Source: Parasphingorhabdus halotolerans
GTDB taxonomy: Bacteria > Pseudomonadota > Alphaproteobacteria > Sphingomonadales > Sphingomonadaceae
Reading direction: 5' to 3'
NCBI RefSeq assembly: GCF_012516475.1
Contig: NZ_CP051217.1
Coordinates: 3,038,001 to 3,102,000 of the forward strand
DNA: 64,000 bases
In this document: positions 45,246-53,364 of the stretch, piece by piece
Layout: every line of letters begins with the position of its first letter
Numbering within the stretch: position 1 is the first letter of the stretch
Made by a program: the position numbers and the translations under genes
Notes under the pieces: model-generated
What the model saw: only the letters and a program-made list of their open reading frames with translations
Databases searched by the model: none
Told to the model about the DNA's origin: nothing

Positions 45246-45550
45246 ATGAGGTTCCCGAAACGCCGAAAGAACAGGAATATGTGCCTGATCCGGTAAAAGA
45301 GAAGCAAGCCAAGGCGGTGCACTTCACAGTCAGCATCATTCGGCTGTTAGGCCTTGCCCTGCTGATGCTCGGCATCGCGATTGCAATGGATCGTTTGCCG
45401 CCAACGCCGCCGTTTGCCGGTTATGTGCTAATCGCGCTCGGGCTGTTGCAAGTGCTTTTCATACCGATCTGGATCATCCGGCAATATGTCAAAGCTCGGG
45501 TGGCGGAAGAAGAAATCGCCAAACGCGACGGATCAAAAAACGATGAATGA
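45242..45550 (+). CDS. Small two-helix membrane protein, first of a paralogous pair
   Basis: A 102-residue protein with a 30-residue acidic/lysine-rich N-terminus and two helices (IIRLLGLALLMLGIAIAM and AGYVLIALGLLQVLFIPIWII). A basic C-terminal tail follows. It overlaps genes on both sides, so translation is coupled through the series. The second gene encodes a protein with the same layout and similar helix sequence. Function unknown. Confidence 0.75.
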   Translation: MNEVPETPKEQEYVPDPVKEKQAKAVHFTVSIIRLLGLALLMLGIAIAMDRLPPTPPFAGYVLIALGLLQVLFIPIWIIRQYVKARVAEEEIAKRDGSKNDE

Positions 45551-45809
45551 TCGGGAAAATTCAGGGCCGCAGCATATCTTTAGATTGGCGATCCCGATTA
45601 TTCAGGTGCTTGGCATCGCAATGATCGTTAGCGGCATTGTTATCATAACAGGATGGAGCAACATCCTCCCTCCAGAAGCTGGAATTATCATTCTGGTTAT
45701 GGGCGTGATCGAATTTCTTGCTGTTCCGGCGATCTTGCGCAACGTGCAAAATAGCAAAAGTGATAATTTTCTAGAGGGTGCCAGGCCGGGTAATAAAGAT
45801 GGACGATAA
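45543..45809 (+). CDS. Small two-helix membrane protein, second of a paralogous pair
   Basis: An 88-residue protein with helices QVLGIAMIVSGIVIIT and GIIILVMGVIEFLAVPAIL. It aligns with its upstream neighbour across both helices, including the intervening LPP(x)P/EAG turn. ATG 45543 lies within the end of that gene (eight-base overlap). It is followed by the ATP12 gene after nine bases. The pair may be a tandem duplication. Confidence 0.72.
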   Translation: MNDRENSGPQHIFRLAIPIIQVLGIAMIVSGIVIITGWSNILPPEAGIIILVMGVIEFLAVPAILRNVQNSKSDNFLEGARPGNKDGR

Positions 45810-45818
45810 AACTTTTTA

Positions 45819-46517
45819 ATGAAGCGCTTCTACAACAAAGTTCAGATAGCTTCTGAAGTTAAGGGATTTGCAATCCAGCTGGATGGCCGTCCGGTCAAAA
45901 CACCTGCGCGCAATCTTCTGATATTACCGACCAAAGCGCTCGCTGGTGCCATTGCAGCAGAGTGGGAGGCGCAGGGCGAAGATATTGATCCGGCCACAAT
46001 GCCGCTTACCGCGCTGGCGCAGGGCGCGCTGGATCAGGTGGTCCGAGAACGGGAACGCATCGTGTCGCGGATCGCGGGTTTTGCCGACAGCGATATGCTC
46101 TATTTTCGCGCTGAAGAAACACAGCAGGCTCTGGCGGACCATCAAGCCGAAAAATGGGATCCGCTGCTCGAATGGGCGCGCGCCCGATTTGATGTGAGCT
46201 TTCACTTGGTGCGCGGCATTATGCACGAGTCACAGCCAGATGAAACCATCATCCGGCTGGGGCAGGCGGTTGAAGCACAGGATGATTTCACCATTGCAGC
46301 CATGCTTTCTCTGGTTGGCTTGAGCGGGTCTCTAGTGGCGACTCTGGCGTTGGTCGAAACGGCTTATGACGCGCAAACCCTTTGGTCGCTCGCCAATCTG
46401 GAGGAGCTTTGGCAGGAAGAACAATGGGGCCGCGATGATCTGGCGGTAGCAACGCGTGAAATCAAACGAGCAGAGTTTGAAGCGGCGGTTCGATTTCTTG
46501 AACTTGCGCGCAGTTAG
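45819..46517 (+). CDS. ATP12-family F1-ATPase assembly chaperone
   Basis: A 232-residue protein. MKRFYNKVQI, DGRPVKTPARNLLILPTKAL and AEWEAQGEDIDPATMPLTAL match ATP12, followed by the helical region with SDMLYFRAEE and LVETAYD. In mitochondria ATP12 binds the F1 alpha subunit before assembly; alphaproteobacteria share the gene. It comes right after the two small membrane proteins. Confidence 0.93.
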   Translation: MKRFYNKVQIASEVKGFAIQLDGRPVKTPARNLLILPTKALAGAIAAEWEAQGEDIDPATMPLTALAQGALDQVVRERERIVSRIAGFADSDMLYFRAEETQQALADHQAEKWDPLLEWARARFDVSFHLVRGIMHESQPDETIIRLGQAVEAQDDFTIAAMLSLVGLSGSLVATLALVETAYDAQTLWSLANLEELWQEEQWGRDDLAVATREIKRAEFEAAVRFLELARS

Positions 46518-46573
46518 CTTTTCCCTTTTCGCCGGTTTTCCGTTACAGGCTTGCAACTGATAACGGAGAATAC

Positions 46574-48016
46574 ATGACAGTTGAAACCAGGGTATGCGCA
46601 GGCCCCGCTGAAGCGGTTGCATTGCTTGAGAAATTATACGCCCAGCAAATAGAAGTGACCGCCGCCCGTTTTGGCCGATATGCATCGCAAAAATTGGAGA
46701 GCGATGACCGGCAGCAAGGCCTTTATCCCCAGATCACGGTCGAAATTCCTGCCAGCCAGGCCACGGAAACCAGCCATTTGGCCTCCGGACAATTGTCGGA
46801 TATCAATCGCTACAGTACCACGATCACCGAGCCAACGCTTTACCGGCGATATTTGCTGGAACAACTTTCCCGTATAAATGAGACATTTACGGCCAAAATC
46901 TCTGTTGGATTATCCGATACGCCAATCCCGCTTGCCTTTGCGCTGGAAGATGCCGCCGCGGGCCTCGACCGGGCGAAGAAAGAGAAGTTACCGAACTATT
47001 TTCACACGCCCAATCTGGTAAAAACCAACGACGAGATTGTCGATGGCGGCCAGATTTTCCAGACCGACGAACCCTCGGCCTTGTCGTTGTTTACCGCCGA
47101 GCGTGTGGATTATTCGTTGCACCGTATCCGCCACTATTGCGCCAGTGCCCCGGAGCACTTCCAGCCATTTATACTATTCACTAACTATCAGCGCTATGTT
47201 GATGAATTTATTGAATATAGTCTGGAACAAGTAAAGTCAGGCGAATCTGTGCGGCTGGTTGAACCGGGGAACCGGATCACCGAGCGCGACGGGAAACCGT
47301 CTGCACCGCCAATCGCCAAGCCACCGCAAATGCCGGCCTATCATCTGGTGCGCAAAGACGGGCGGCCCGGCGTGACTTTGGTAAATATCGGTGTCGGCCC
47401 ATCCAACGCGAAAACCATCACCGATCACCTCGCGGTGCTGCGCCCGCATGTCTGGCTGATGATCGGCCATTGCGGGGCGCTCCGCCGGACCCAGCGGCTC
47501 GGCGATTATGTGCTGGCCCATGCGTATCTGCGTGATGACAATGTGCTGGATGAAGTCTTGCCTCCATCCATTCCATTGCCGACGATTGCCGAGGTTCAAC
47601 AGGCGCTAACCCGGGCGGTGCAGGAAGAAACCGGCATTGATGCCTCCAAGCTGAAACAGCAACTGCGTACCGGCACGGTCGTCACCACCGGAGACCGTAA
47701 CTGGGAATTGCGGTTCGAGCAAATCGCCGTACGGCTCAACCAGTCGCGCGCCATCGCGATCGATATGGAAAGCGCAACCGTGGCAGCCAATGGCTATCGT
47801 TACCGCGTGCCTTATGGAACATTGCTCTGCGCCTCTGACAAGCCGCTTCACGGCGAGATCAAGTTGCCCGGTATGGCCGATGCCTTTTATCAGGAACGGG
47901 TGGGCCAGCATCTCGCCATCGGCCTGCGCGCGATCGATCTGCTGGCTAAAGAGGCGGATGCTGGGACATTGCATTCGCGGAAATTGCGGAGCTTTGGAGA
48001 GCCTTTGTTCCGGTGA
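46574..48016 (+). CDS. amn: AMP nucleosidase
   Basis: A 480-residue enzyme that splits AMP to adenine and ribose 5-phosphate. The N-terminal AMN domain includes FTNYQRYVDEFIEYSLEQV. The C-terminal phosphorylase fold has VNIGVGPSNAKTITDHLAVL, MIGHCGALR and the nucleoside-binding IAIDMESATVAANGYRYR. Its length is that of E. coli Amn. The N-terminal domain regulates activity in the known enzyme. Its start is preceded by a 56-base gap, and its stop lies four bases before the SRAP gene. Confidence 0.96.
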   Translation: MTVETRVCAGPAEAVALLEKLYAQQIEVTAARFGRYASQKLESDDRQQGLYPQITVEIPASQATETSHLASGQLSDINRYSTTITEPTLYRRYLLEQLSRINETFTAKISVGLSDTPIPLAFALEDAAAGLDRAKKEKLPNYFHTPNLVKTNDEIVDGGQIFQTDEPSALSLFTAERVDYSLHRIRHYCASAPEHFQPFILFTNYQRYVDEFIEYSLEQVKSGESVRLVEPGNRITERDGKPSAPPIAKPPQMPAYHLVRKDGRPGVTLVNIGVGPSNAKTITDHLAVLRPHVWLMIGHCGALRRTQRLGDYVLAHAYLRDDNVLDEVLPPSIPLPTIAEVQQALTRAVQEETGIDASKLKQQLRTGTVVTTGDRNWELRFEQIAVRLNQSRAIAIDMESATVAANGYRYRVPYGTLLCASDKPLHGEIKLPGMADAFYQERVGQHLAIGLRAIDLLAKEADAGTLHSRKLRSFGEPLFR

Positions 48017-48020
48017 TATT

Positions 48021-48683
48021 ATGTGTGGACGGAAATATGCAACAGAAGAACTGAATTGGGCGGAATATCGAGACGCGCTCAATATTTTGCAAGCGCCTCC
48101 GGCAACCAATATCGAGCCCAATTACAATATTGCACCAACTCATTATGTCCCCGTTTGTGTCTCTGAACTGGGGAAAAGGAGGTTGGAACTATTGCAATGG
48201 GGGTTGGTACTGACTTGGGCCAAAGAAACCAAACTTGGGTACTCGATGTTCAACGCGCGTGCCGAGACACTTGGAGAAAAGCCATCCTTTCGCAATCTTT
48301 TGAAATCGCGACGCTGTGTAGCGCCTGTATCGGGATTTTACGAATGGAAGCTTCAAGGATCCGAAAAACAGGCGCACAAGATCGAGTTGGCAAACGGTCG
48401 CATCATGATGATGGCTGGTCTGTGGGCGCAAAACGGAGACCTGGGCATATCAAGTTATACCGTGGTCACGACCAGTTCGAGTGATAGCTTTTCGGCGATA
48501 CATCACCGGATGCCAGTTATTCTGGATCAGGGAGAAGCGATTGATACTTGGATGGAAGCTGACTGGAGAACCGCAGAAAAACTTCTCAATCCCTTCGCCG
48601 GATCGTTATCCGTTTTGCCGGGTAGCAACGAAGTTGGAAATGTCCGCAACAATTATCCAGAGCTTTTAAACGCAGTGGTTTAA
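48021..48683 (+). CDS. SRAP-domain protein (YedK/HMCES type)
   Basis: A 220-residue protein. The catalytic cysteine is residue 2 (MCGRKYA, after methionine removal). Other family residues are in NIAPTHYVPV, FNARAETL, SGFYEWK and IHHRMPVIL. Such proteins form a thiazolidine crosslink with abasic sites in single-stranded DNA to shield them. ATG 48021 is fixed by the required cysteine at position 2. The stop overlaps the convergent CcmI-like gene by four bases. Confidence 0.95.
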   Translation: MCGRKYATEELNWAEYRDALNILQAPPATNIEPNYNIAPTHYVPVCVSELGKRRLELLQWGLVLTWAKETKLGYSMFNARAETLGEKPSFRNLLKSRRCVAPVSGFYEWKLQGSEKQAHKIELANGRIMMMAGLWAQNGDLGISSYTVVTTSSSDSFSAIHHRMPVILDQGEAIDTWMEADWRTAEKLLNPFAGSLSVLPGSNEVGNVRNNYPELLNAVV

Positions 48684-49651
48684 GTCCCAACACCCAGCGC
48701 CATCGCCGCTTCCCGAATCCGTTTCGCCTCCGCGCCATTATTTTTGAACGCCGCCAGTCCATCGGCCAGCGCTTTTTTGGCTTTCACCGTCTGCCCCAGT
48801 TGCTGGCGGCTGCGCATCAGCATGATCCAGCCGTTGGCATCATTGGGGTTTTTCTGTAGCCGTTGATCCAGGCCATCAACCATGCCCTGAATCATGGCTT
48901 CCTGCTGGCCTGGCGGCAATGCGGCCGCTTCTTTCATTTGTTGTTGGGAAGGTCCGGGGATCGCCGCCGTTGCTTTGGCAGGGCCATCGGTGGAAATGCC
49001 ACCGGTGGGAGCGGCGGGAGCCGCTTTTGCCAGGCGCGCCGCAACATCAATGCCTTCCTTTTCCGCCACCTGACTGATAACCCGGCGAATATCGGCAGCA
49101 TAGGGCGCGTCGGATGGTGTGTCTTCGAGCAGCGCAAACCAGTCTTCAATTGCGCCTTTGTGATCACCCGAGATATCCTTCTGCACCGCCAGAAAATAAC
49201 GTGCGCGGGGATCAGCCTTGTCCAATGCCAGTGCTTTTTTGAACGCATCAGCAGCATCCGCAGGAACCTGTGTTCCGTCGCTTGACATGACCAGGGCCTC
49301 GCCGAGCATTGACCAATATTCGGGATTTTTTGGATCCAGTGTGGTCGCACGTTTCATCGCGGTGGCCGATTCGGCAAATTTCTGGGTTTCAAAATAGCTC
49401 CAGCCGAGCATCCGCCAGCTTTCTGCATCATCCGGATTCTCTTGCAGTTTCTTTTCCAACCCCGCGATCACTTCGTTCACACTGGGCGCTTGCTCTGCTT
49501 CGGAAGCGGCAATTTCGGGCGTGCCTGGTTCATCGCCGGCATAAGTGCGATAAAGTTGCACGCCGATCGCTCCTAAAGCTAGTAAACCAGCTAAAATCAA
49601 GGCGATACGACCCATATTGGGTTGCTTTTTTTCGGTGGCGGTTTCGGTCAT
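48680..49651 (-). CDS. CcmI/CycH-like TPR protein, cytochrome c biogenesis
   Basis: A 323-residue membrane-anchored protein. One helix (MGRIALILAGLLALGAIGVQ) precedes a periplasmic TPR array: GLEKKLQENPDDAESWRMLG, TLDPKNPEYWSMLGEAL, ALALDKADPRARYFLA, and a last repeat in QRLQKNPNDANGWIMLMRS. The pattern LexxLxxNPDDxxxWxxLG is that of the CcmI/CcmH C-terminal domain, which holds apocytochrome c for heme ligation. The rest of the ccm genes are not in the window. It diverges from the operon with the ten-heme protein. Confidence 0.85.
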   Translation of the reverse strand: MTETATEKKQPNMGRIALILAGLLALGAIGVQLYRTYAGDEPGTPEIAASEAEQAPSVNEVIAGLEKKLQENPDDAESWRMLGWSYFETQKFAESATAMKRATTLDPKNPEYWSMLGEALVMSSDGTQVPADAADAFKKALALDKADPRARYFLAVQKDISGDHKGAIEDWFALLEDTPSDAPYAADIRRVISQVAEKEGIDVAARLAKAAPAAPTGGISTDGPAKATAAIPGPSQQQMKEAAALPPGQQEAMIQGMVDGLDQRLQKNPNDANGWIMLMRSRQQLGQTVKAKKALADGLAAFKNNGAEAKRIREAAMALGVGT

Positions 49652-49774
49652 CTAGTCCCTCTATATTGGCAATTGGTCGCGGCGGCGCACTCTAACCGGT
49701 CCTGCATTCACATCAAGTGTCAAACGCAACGATTGGCGTTAACCATCATATGTCGCATGTTTCCGCGAATGGCT

Positions 49775-49790
49775 TGTGATTTTTTGCACT
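49775..49790 (+). promoter_or_regulatory. CRP-like half-symmetric site upstream of the redox operon
   Basis: TGTGA-N6-GCACT matches the left arm of the CRP/FNR-family consensus TGTGA-N6-TCACA fully and three of five bases on the right. It lies about 117 bases before the first start codon. The match could be chance. It is noted because the operon's own products contain cyclic-nucleotide-binding domains. Confidence 0.3.
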
Positions 49791-49856
49791 AGCATTGAAG
49801 TTGCTTTTTGGTAAGATGATGGAAAGTTAAGTCTTTTTGGGGTCGCGCTACTACTA

Positions 49857-49873
49857 CCGGAATTGTGTTCCGG
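49857..49873. promoter_or_regulatory. Dyad in the leader of the redox operon
   Basis: CCGGAA-TTGTG-TTCCGG is a perfect six-base dyad 34 bases before TTG 49907. It could be an operator near the transcription start or a hairpin just upstream of the ribosome site (GAGGGG). Confidence 0.45.
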
Positions 49874-49906
49874 GCTAATCGTTACAACGCTTGAGGGGGC
49901 GTTTGA

Positions 49907-52468
49907 TTGGCAGGACTAGGGGGATTTGAGCGCGTGTCGGATAACTATCGAGTAGCAATAATCGGCTCTGGACCGGCAGGGATGAGCGCGGCTGGCCGCG
50001 CTGCGCAACTGAAGCTCAAACATATATTGCTCGAAAAAACCGACCATCTTTGCGACACGATCTATAAGTATCAAAAAGGCAAGCATGTGATGGCAACGCC
50101 CAGCCAGCTCGTTTTGCGATCCGATCTCGAATTTGATGCAGGGAAGCGGGAAGCGATACTGGGGACTTGGGACGAGCAAGTTGCCGGTCACGGGGTGAAC
50201 GTCAAATATAACGCCGAAGTAAAGGCGATCAAAGGAACAGGCGAGGCGATACCTGGCAGCGTCCAGATTATCGAGAATCGCGCGCGTGATGGCACGGTCA
50301 CCAAAACTGAAGTTCAGCGCCATGCCCCGCCTTACGAGCTAGAGCTGACCAATGGCGAAAAGATCATCGCCGATACTGTTGTGTTTGCGATCGGGACGCA
50401 AGGCAATCCGAATTTGATGCGCTGCCCCGGCGGTGATTTACCCCATGTCCAGTATCAGCTCGATGATCCGACGGAATATGTCGATGAGCATATTGTGATA
50501 ATTGGAGCCGGTGATGCGGGAATTGAAAACGCCCGCGGCCTTGCGGAGGATGCGGCTCAAGGTAATGTCGTCACCATCGTCAACCGAAGCACCGATTTTG
50601 CCACTGCGAAAGACGCAAATGTCAAGGCGCTGCTGGCGGACCGCGATGCGGGAAAACTAATCGTTCGGCTGGAAACCGAAACGGCGTCCATTGAGCCGGG
50701 CTGGATTACGTTCAATACGCGCGACGGCGAAGAAAAAGCACAATGCGACCGGATCATAGCGCGCATCGGTTCCGCTCCGCCCCGCGCTTTTGTGGAAAAA
50801 TGCGGCATTGAATTTTCAAGTAATGAACGTCTGGCTTTTCCCAAATTGTCACCGGTTTTTGAAACCACCGCTCCCGGTATTTATGTCATTGGCGCGCTCG
50901 CCGGTTATCCACTGATCAAGCACTGTATGAATCAGGGCTATGATGTTATTGAATTTATCAATGGCAATGAGGACCTGAAACCGGCTGATGAGCCGATCCT
51001 CGAAAAGAAATTTGCCGATCTTCCCAAGGGCAAATCGGTCGACGAATGGCTGGAGTTTTTCCGCGAACGGGTGACCATTCTCAACGAATTATCGCCGCTG
51101 CAAATGCGAGAGTTCATGCTTGATAGCGATCCGATGCCGTTCCGGCGCGGCGAGGTGATTTTTGAGCGCAATGACCCCGGAAGCTCGCTGTTTGCGATTG
51201 CGCAGGGTTCCGTCGAAGTCGAGATTGATCCCAAGGATAGTTCGAAAGTGGTTGGCATTGAAGAGGGTTCCATTTTCGGCGAGGTTGGCCTGATCTCGGG
51301 ACGTCGTCGGGGTGCCACGATCAAGGCGGCTGAGGACATGATCGCAATCGAGATTTCGCGCACCGCTGCGCTGAAATTGCAAGCCTCCGTTCCCGCTGCC
51401 AAACGGGCGATCACCAGAATTTCGACCGAGCGCCAATTGCTCCAGATGTTTGGTTCTGGCCTCACCAAACAAGATATAGCGGAGGTCGTTGAATCCAGTG
51501 AAATCGTCAATGTCCGCGCGGGCGAAGCGATTATCGAGGAAGGCAGCGAGGGTAATGACATTTTCGTCATTCGCGTCGGCTCGATGGTGGTCGAGAAGAT
51601 GATTGGAGGCAAACCGGTCTTCCTGTCTTATCTTCCAGCCGGTTCCTATGTGGGCGAGATGACGCTGATCGCTGGCGGTATGCGGACCGCAACGGTGAAA
51701 GCGGCGATCAAGTCCGAAGTGATCAAGATTAACGGTGATGCGTTCAAGAAGGTGCTGGATGCAAATCCGGCATTGATGAAAAAAGCCAAGCAGGAAATGG
51801 CATCGCGGCAAGATGTAAATGCGTTTGTCGAAGCAAAGAAAGACAGCTTCTCCGGCGTGGTCGACATGTATTCCGGCATCGCGAATTTCCTTGTTGATAA
51901 TGGTATCGGCGAAGCGACCGATGTTTTGCTGATCGACGAAAACCTTTGTGTCGGTTGTGATAATTGTGAAAAAGCTTGCGCGGATAGTCATGAAGGGCTG
52001 TCTCGCCTCGACCGTGAGGCAGGACGCACCTACGCACATTTGCATGTGCCGACGAGCTGCCGTCATTGCGAGCATCCACACTGCATGTCTGATTGTCCGC
52101 CCGATGCGATCCATCGCGGGCAGGACGGTGAGGTGTTCATCGACGATACGTGTATCGGCTGCGGCAATTGCCAGCGTTATTGTCCTTACGGTGTGATCCG
52201 CATGGACAAGGTGCCGCCCAAGAAGCCTGGCCTGCTCAACTGGCTGCTTTTTGGTTTCGGTCCCGGCCCGGGTGAACCCGACAAGAAATGGTCCTATGCC
52301 AATAGCGATCCGACCGTCGAAAAGCCCAAAAAGGCGATCAAATGCGATATGTGTTCGGGGATTAAGGGTGGCCCGGCCTGTGTACGCGCTTGCCCGACGG
52401 GCGCTGCCATCCGCGTCGCGCCAGAGGAATTTTTGACAGTATCCAAACTTGAAGGGGAGGATGTCTAA
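49907..52468 (+). CDS. Fusion of flavin reductase, two cyclic-nucleotide-binding domains and four-cluster ferredoxin
   Basis: An 853-residue soluble protein. Residues 14-355 form a thioredoxin-reductase/YpdA-like FAD-NAD(P)H domain with two Rossmann motifs (IIGSGPAGMSAAG, 18-30; IIGAGDAGIENA, 198-209) and no visible CxxC redox pair. Residues 395-505 and 520-630 are two cyclic-nucleotide-binding domains, with phosphate cassettes FGEVGLISGRRRGAT and VGEMTLIAGGMRTAT. Residues 680-835 are an NrfC/DmsB-like ferredoxin with four cysteine sets (681-691, 718-730, 749-759, 813-829) for four [4Fe-4S] clusters. Electron flow from NAD(P)H through FAD to the clusters, gated by cAMP or cGMP, is inference. 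TTG 49907 or GTG 49934 may start it. Its stop overlaps the next gene as TAATG. Confidence 0.88.
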   Translation: MAGLGGFERVSDNYRVAIIGSGPAGMSAAGRAAQLKLKHILLEKTDHLCDTIYKYQKGKHVMATPSQLVLRSDLEFDAGKREAILGTWDEQVAGHGVNVKYNAEVKAIKGTGEAIPGSVQIIENRARDGTVTKTEVQRHAPPYELELTNGEKIIADTVVFAIGTQGNPNLMRCPGGDLPHVQYQLDDPTEYVDEHIVIIGAGDAGIENARGLAEDAAQGNVVTIVNRSTDFATAKDANVKALLADRDAGKLIVRLETETASIEPGWITFNTRDGEEKAQCDRIIARIGSAPPRAFVEKCGIEFSSNERLAFPKLSPVFETTAPGIYVIGALAGYPLIKHCMNQGYDVIEFINGNEDLKPADEPILEKKFADLPKGKSVDEWLEFFRERVTILNELSPLQMREFMLDSDPMPFRRGEVIFERNDPGSSLFAIAQGSVEVEIDPKDSSKVVGIEEGSIFGEVGLISGRRRGATIKAAEDMIAIEISRTAALKLQASVPAAKRAITRISTERQLLQMFGSGLTKQDIAEVVESSEIVNVRAGEAIIEEGSEGNDIFVIRVGSMVVEKMIGGKPVFLSYLPAGSYVGEMTLIAGGMRTATVKAAIKSEVIKINGDAFKKVLDANPALMKKAKQEMASRQDVNAFVEAKKDSFSGVVDMYSGIANFLVDNGIGEATDVLLIDENLCVGCDNCEKACADSHEGLSRLDREAGRTYAHLHVPTSCRHCEHPHCMSDCPPDAIHRGQDGEVFIDDTCIGCGNCQRYCPYGVIRMDKVPPKKPGLLNWLLFGFGPGPGEPDKKWSYANSDPTVEKPKKAIKCDMCSGIKGGPACVRACPTGAAIRVAPEEFLTVSKLEGEDV

Positions 52469-53349
52469 TGGCTTCTGTTCCCGCTCCCGGTGCTCCTGCC
52501 AAAAAGAAAGTCGCGATGCATGACGGTTTTTTGGGGCATGCTGGCTATCGCTGGTTAAAGATCTCGTCGGCGATAATGCTCGTTTGTATTGTCAGTTATT
52601 TTTTCGTCGACGTCTCGCCGCGCCATAATGGTGGTAGTTGGTATGGCTACACTTTGGGCACAATCGGGGCTCTGCTGATCTTGTGGCTGACGATGCTCGG
52701 TGTGCGCAAACGGGCGATGACTTCTGGCAGATGGTCGCTCAAGGCTTGGACTTCGGCGCATATCTATCTTGGTTTGAGTCTGGTTGTAATTGGCACCTTG
52801 CATACCGGTTTCCAGTTTGGATGGAACATCCACACGGCTGCCTATGCCTTTATGATGATCGTGATTATTTCTGGCATTTTCGGCATTTATTATTACGCAA
52901 CGCTACCCCAAGCGCTCTCGGACAACCGCGATGAAATGACCGAAACGCAAATGCTTGAAAGCTTACGTTCGTTAGACCGGCAACTGCATGAATCGGCACA
53001 GCCCTTGTCAGCGGAACATGCCGCACTGGTTTTGCAATCGCTCGAGCAAGATCCTTTTGGCGGTGGTTTCTTCCGCCGGATTTCCGGCAAATATCCCAAT
53101 TGCGCGACCCGGCAAGCGCAGGCTGATTTGCGACGTGAGCGTGCCTATCAACCGCGCATGGGCGGGGAAGACCCTCTCGACAAAGTGGATGCACTTCTCG
53201 AGAAAAAAGAAGCCACGCTCGCGCGCGTGCGGCGACACTTGAAGCTCAAGGCTACATTACAGGTGTGGCTATTCGTTCATGTTCCCATAACTTTTGCTCT
53301 GATCGCGTCGCTCTCGGCGCATATCATCAGCGTATTCTTTTACTGGTAG
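52468..53349 (+). CDS. Five-helix membrane protein, probable di-heme cytochrome b subunit
   Basis: A 293-residue protein. Helices lie at about residues 30-48, 58-78, 95-115, 122-145 and 265-291. Histidines H98 and H112 in helix 3, and H271 and H285 in helix 5, are each 14 apart, the spacing that holds two b hemes in bis-histidine cytochromes b. H122 starts helix 4. Between helices 4 and 5 is a 120-residue soluble segment (TETQMLESLRSLDRQLHESA...) that probably faces the cytoplasm. It would carry electrons between the ferredoxin fusion and the ten-heme protein, or to quinone. No named family is recognised; its heme binding is inferred. Confidence 0.75.
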   Translation: MASVPAPGAPAKKKVAMHDGFLGHAGYRWLKISSAIMLVCIVSYFFVDVSPRHNGGSWYGYTLGTIGALLILWLTMLGVRKRAMTSGRWSLKAWTSAHIYLGLSLVVIGTLHTGFQFGWNIHTAAYAFMMIVIISGIFGIYYYATLPQALSDNRDEMTETQMLESLRSLDRQLHESAQPLSAEHAALVLQSLEQDPFGGGFFRRISGKYPNCATRQAQADLRRERAYQPRMGGEDPLDKVDALLEKKEATLARVRRHLKLKATLQVWLFVHVPITFALIASLSAHIISVFFYW

Positions 53350-53364
53350 GATGGAGATAGACGC

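Noticed and set aside
49732..49736. AACGC/GCGTT symmetrical pair upstream of the redox operon
   Set aside because: Five-base arms with no resemblance to a known site; likely chance.
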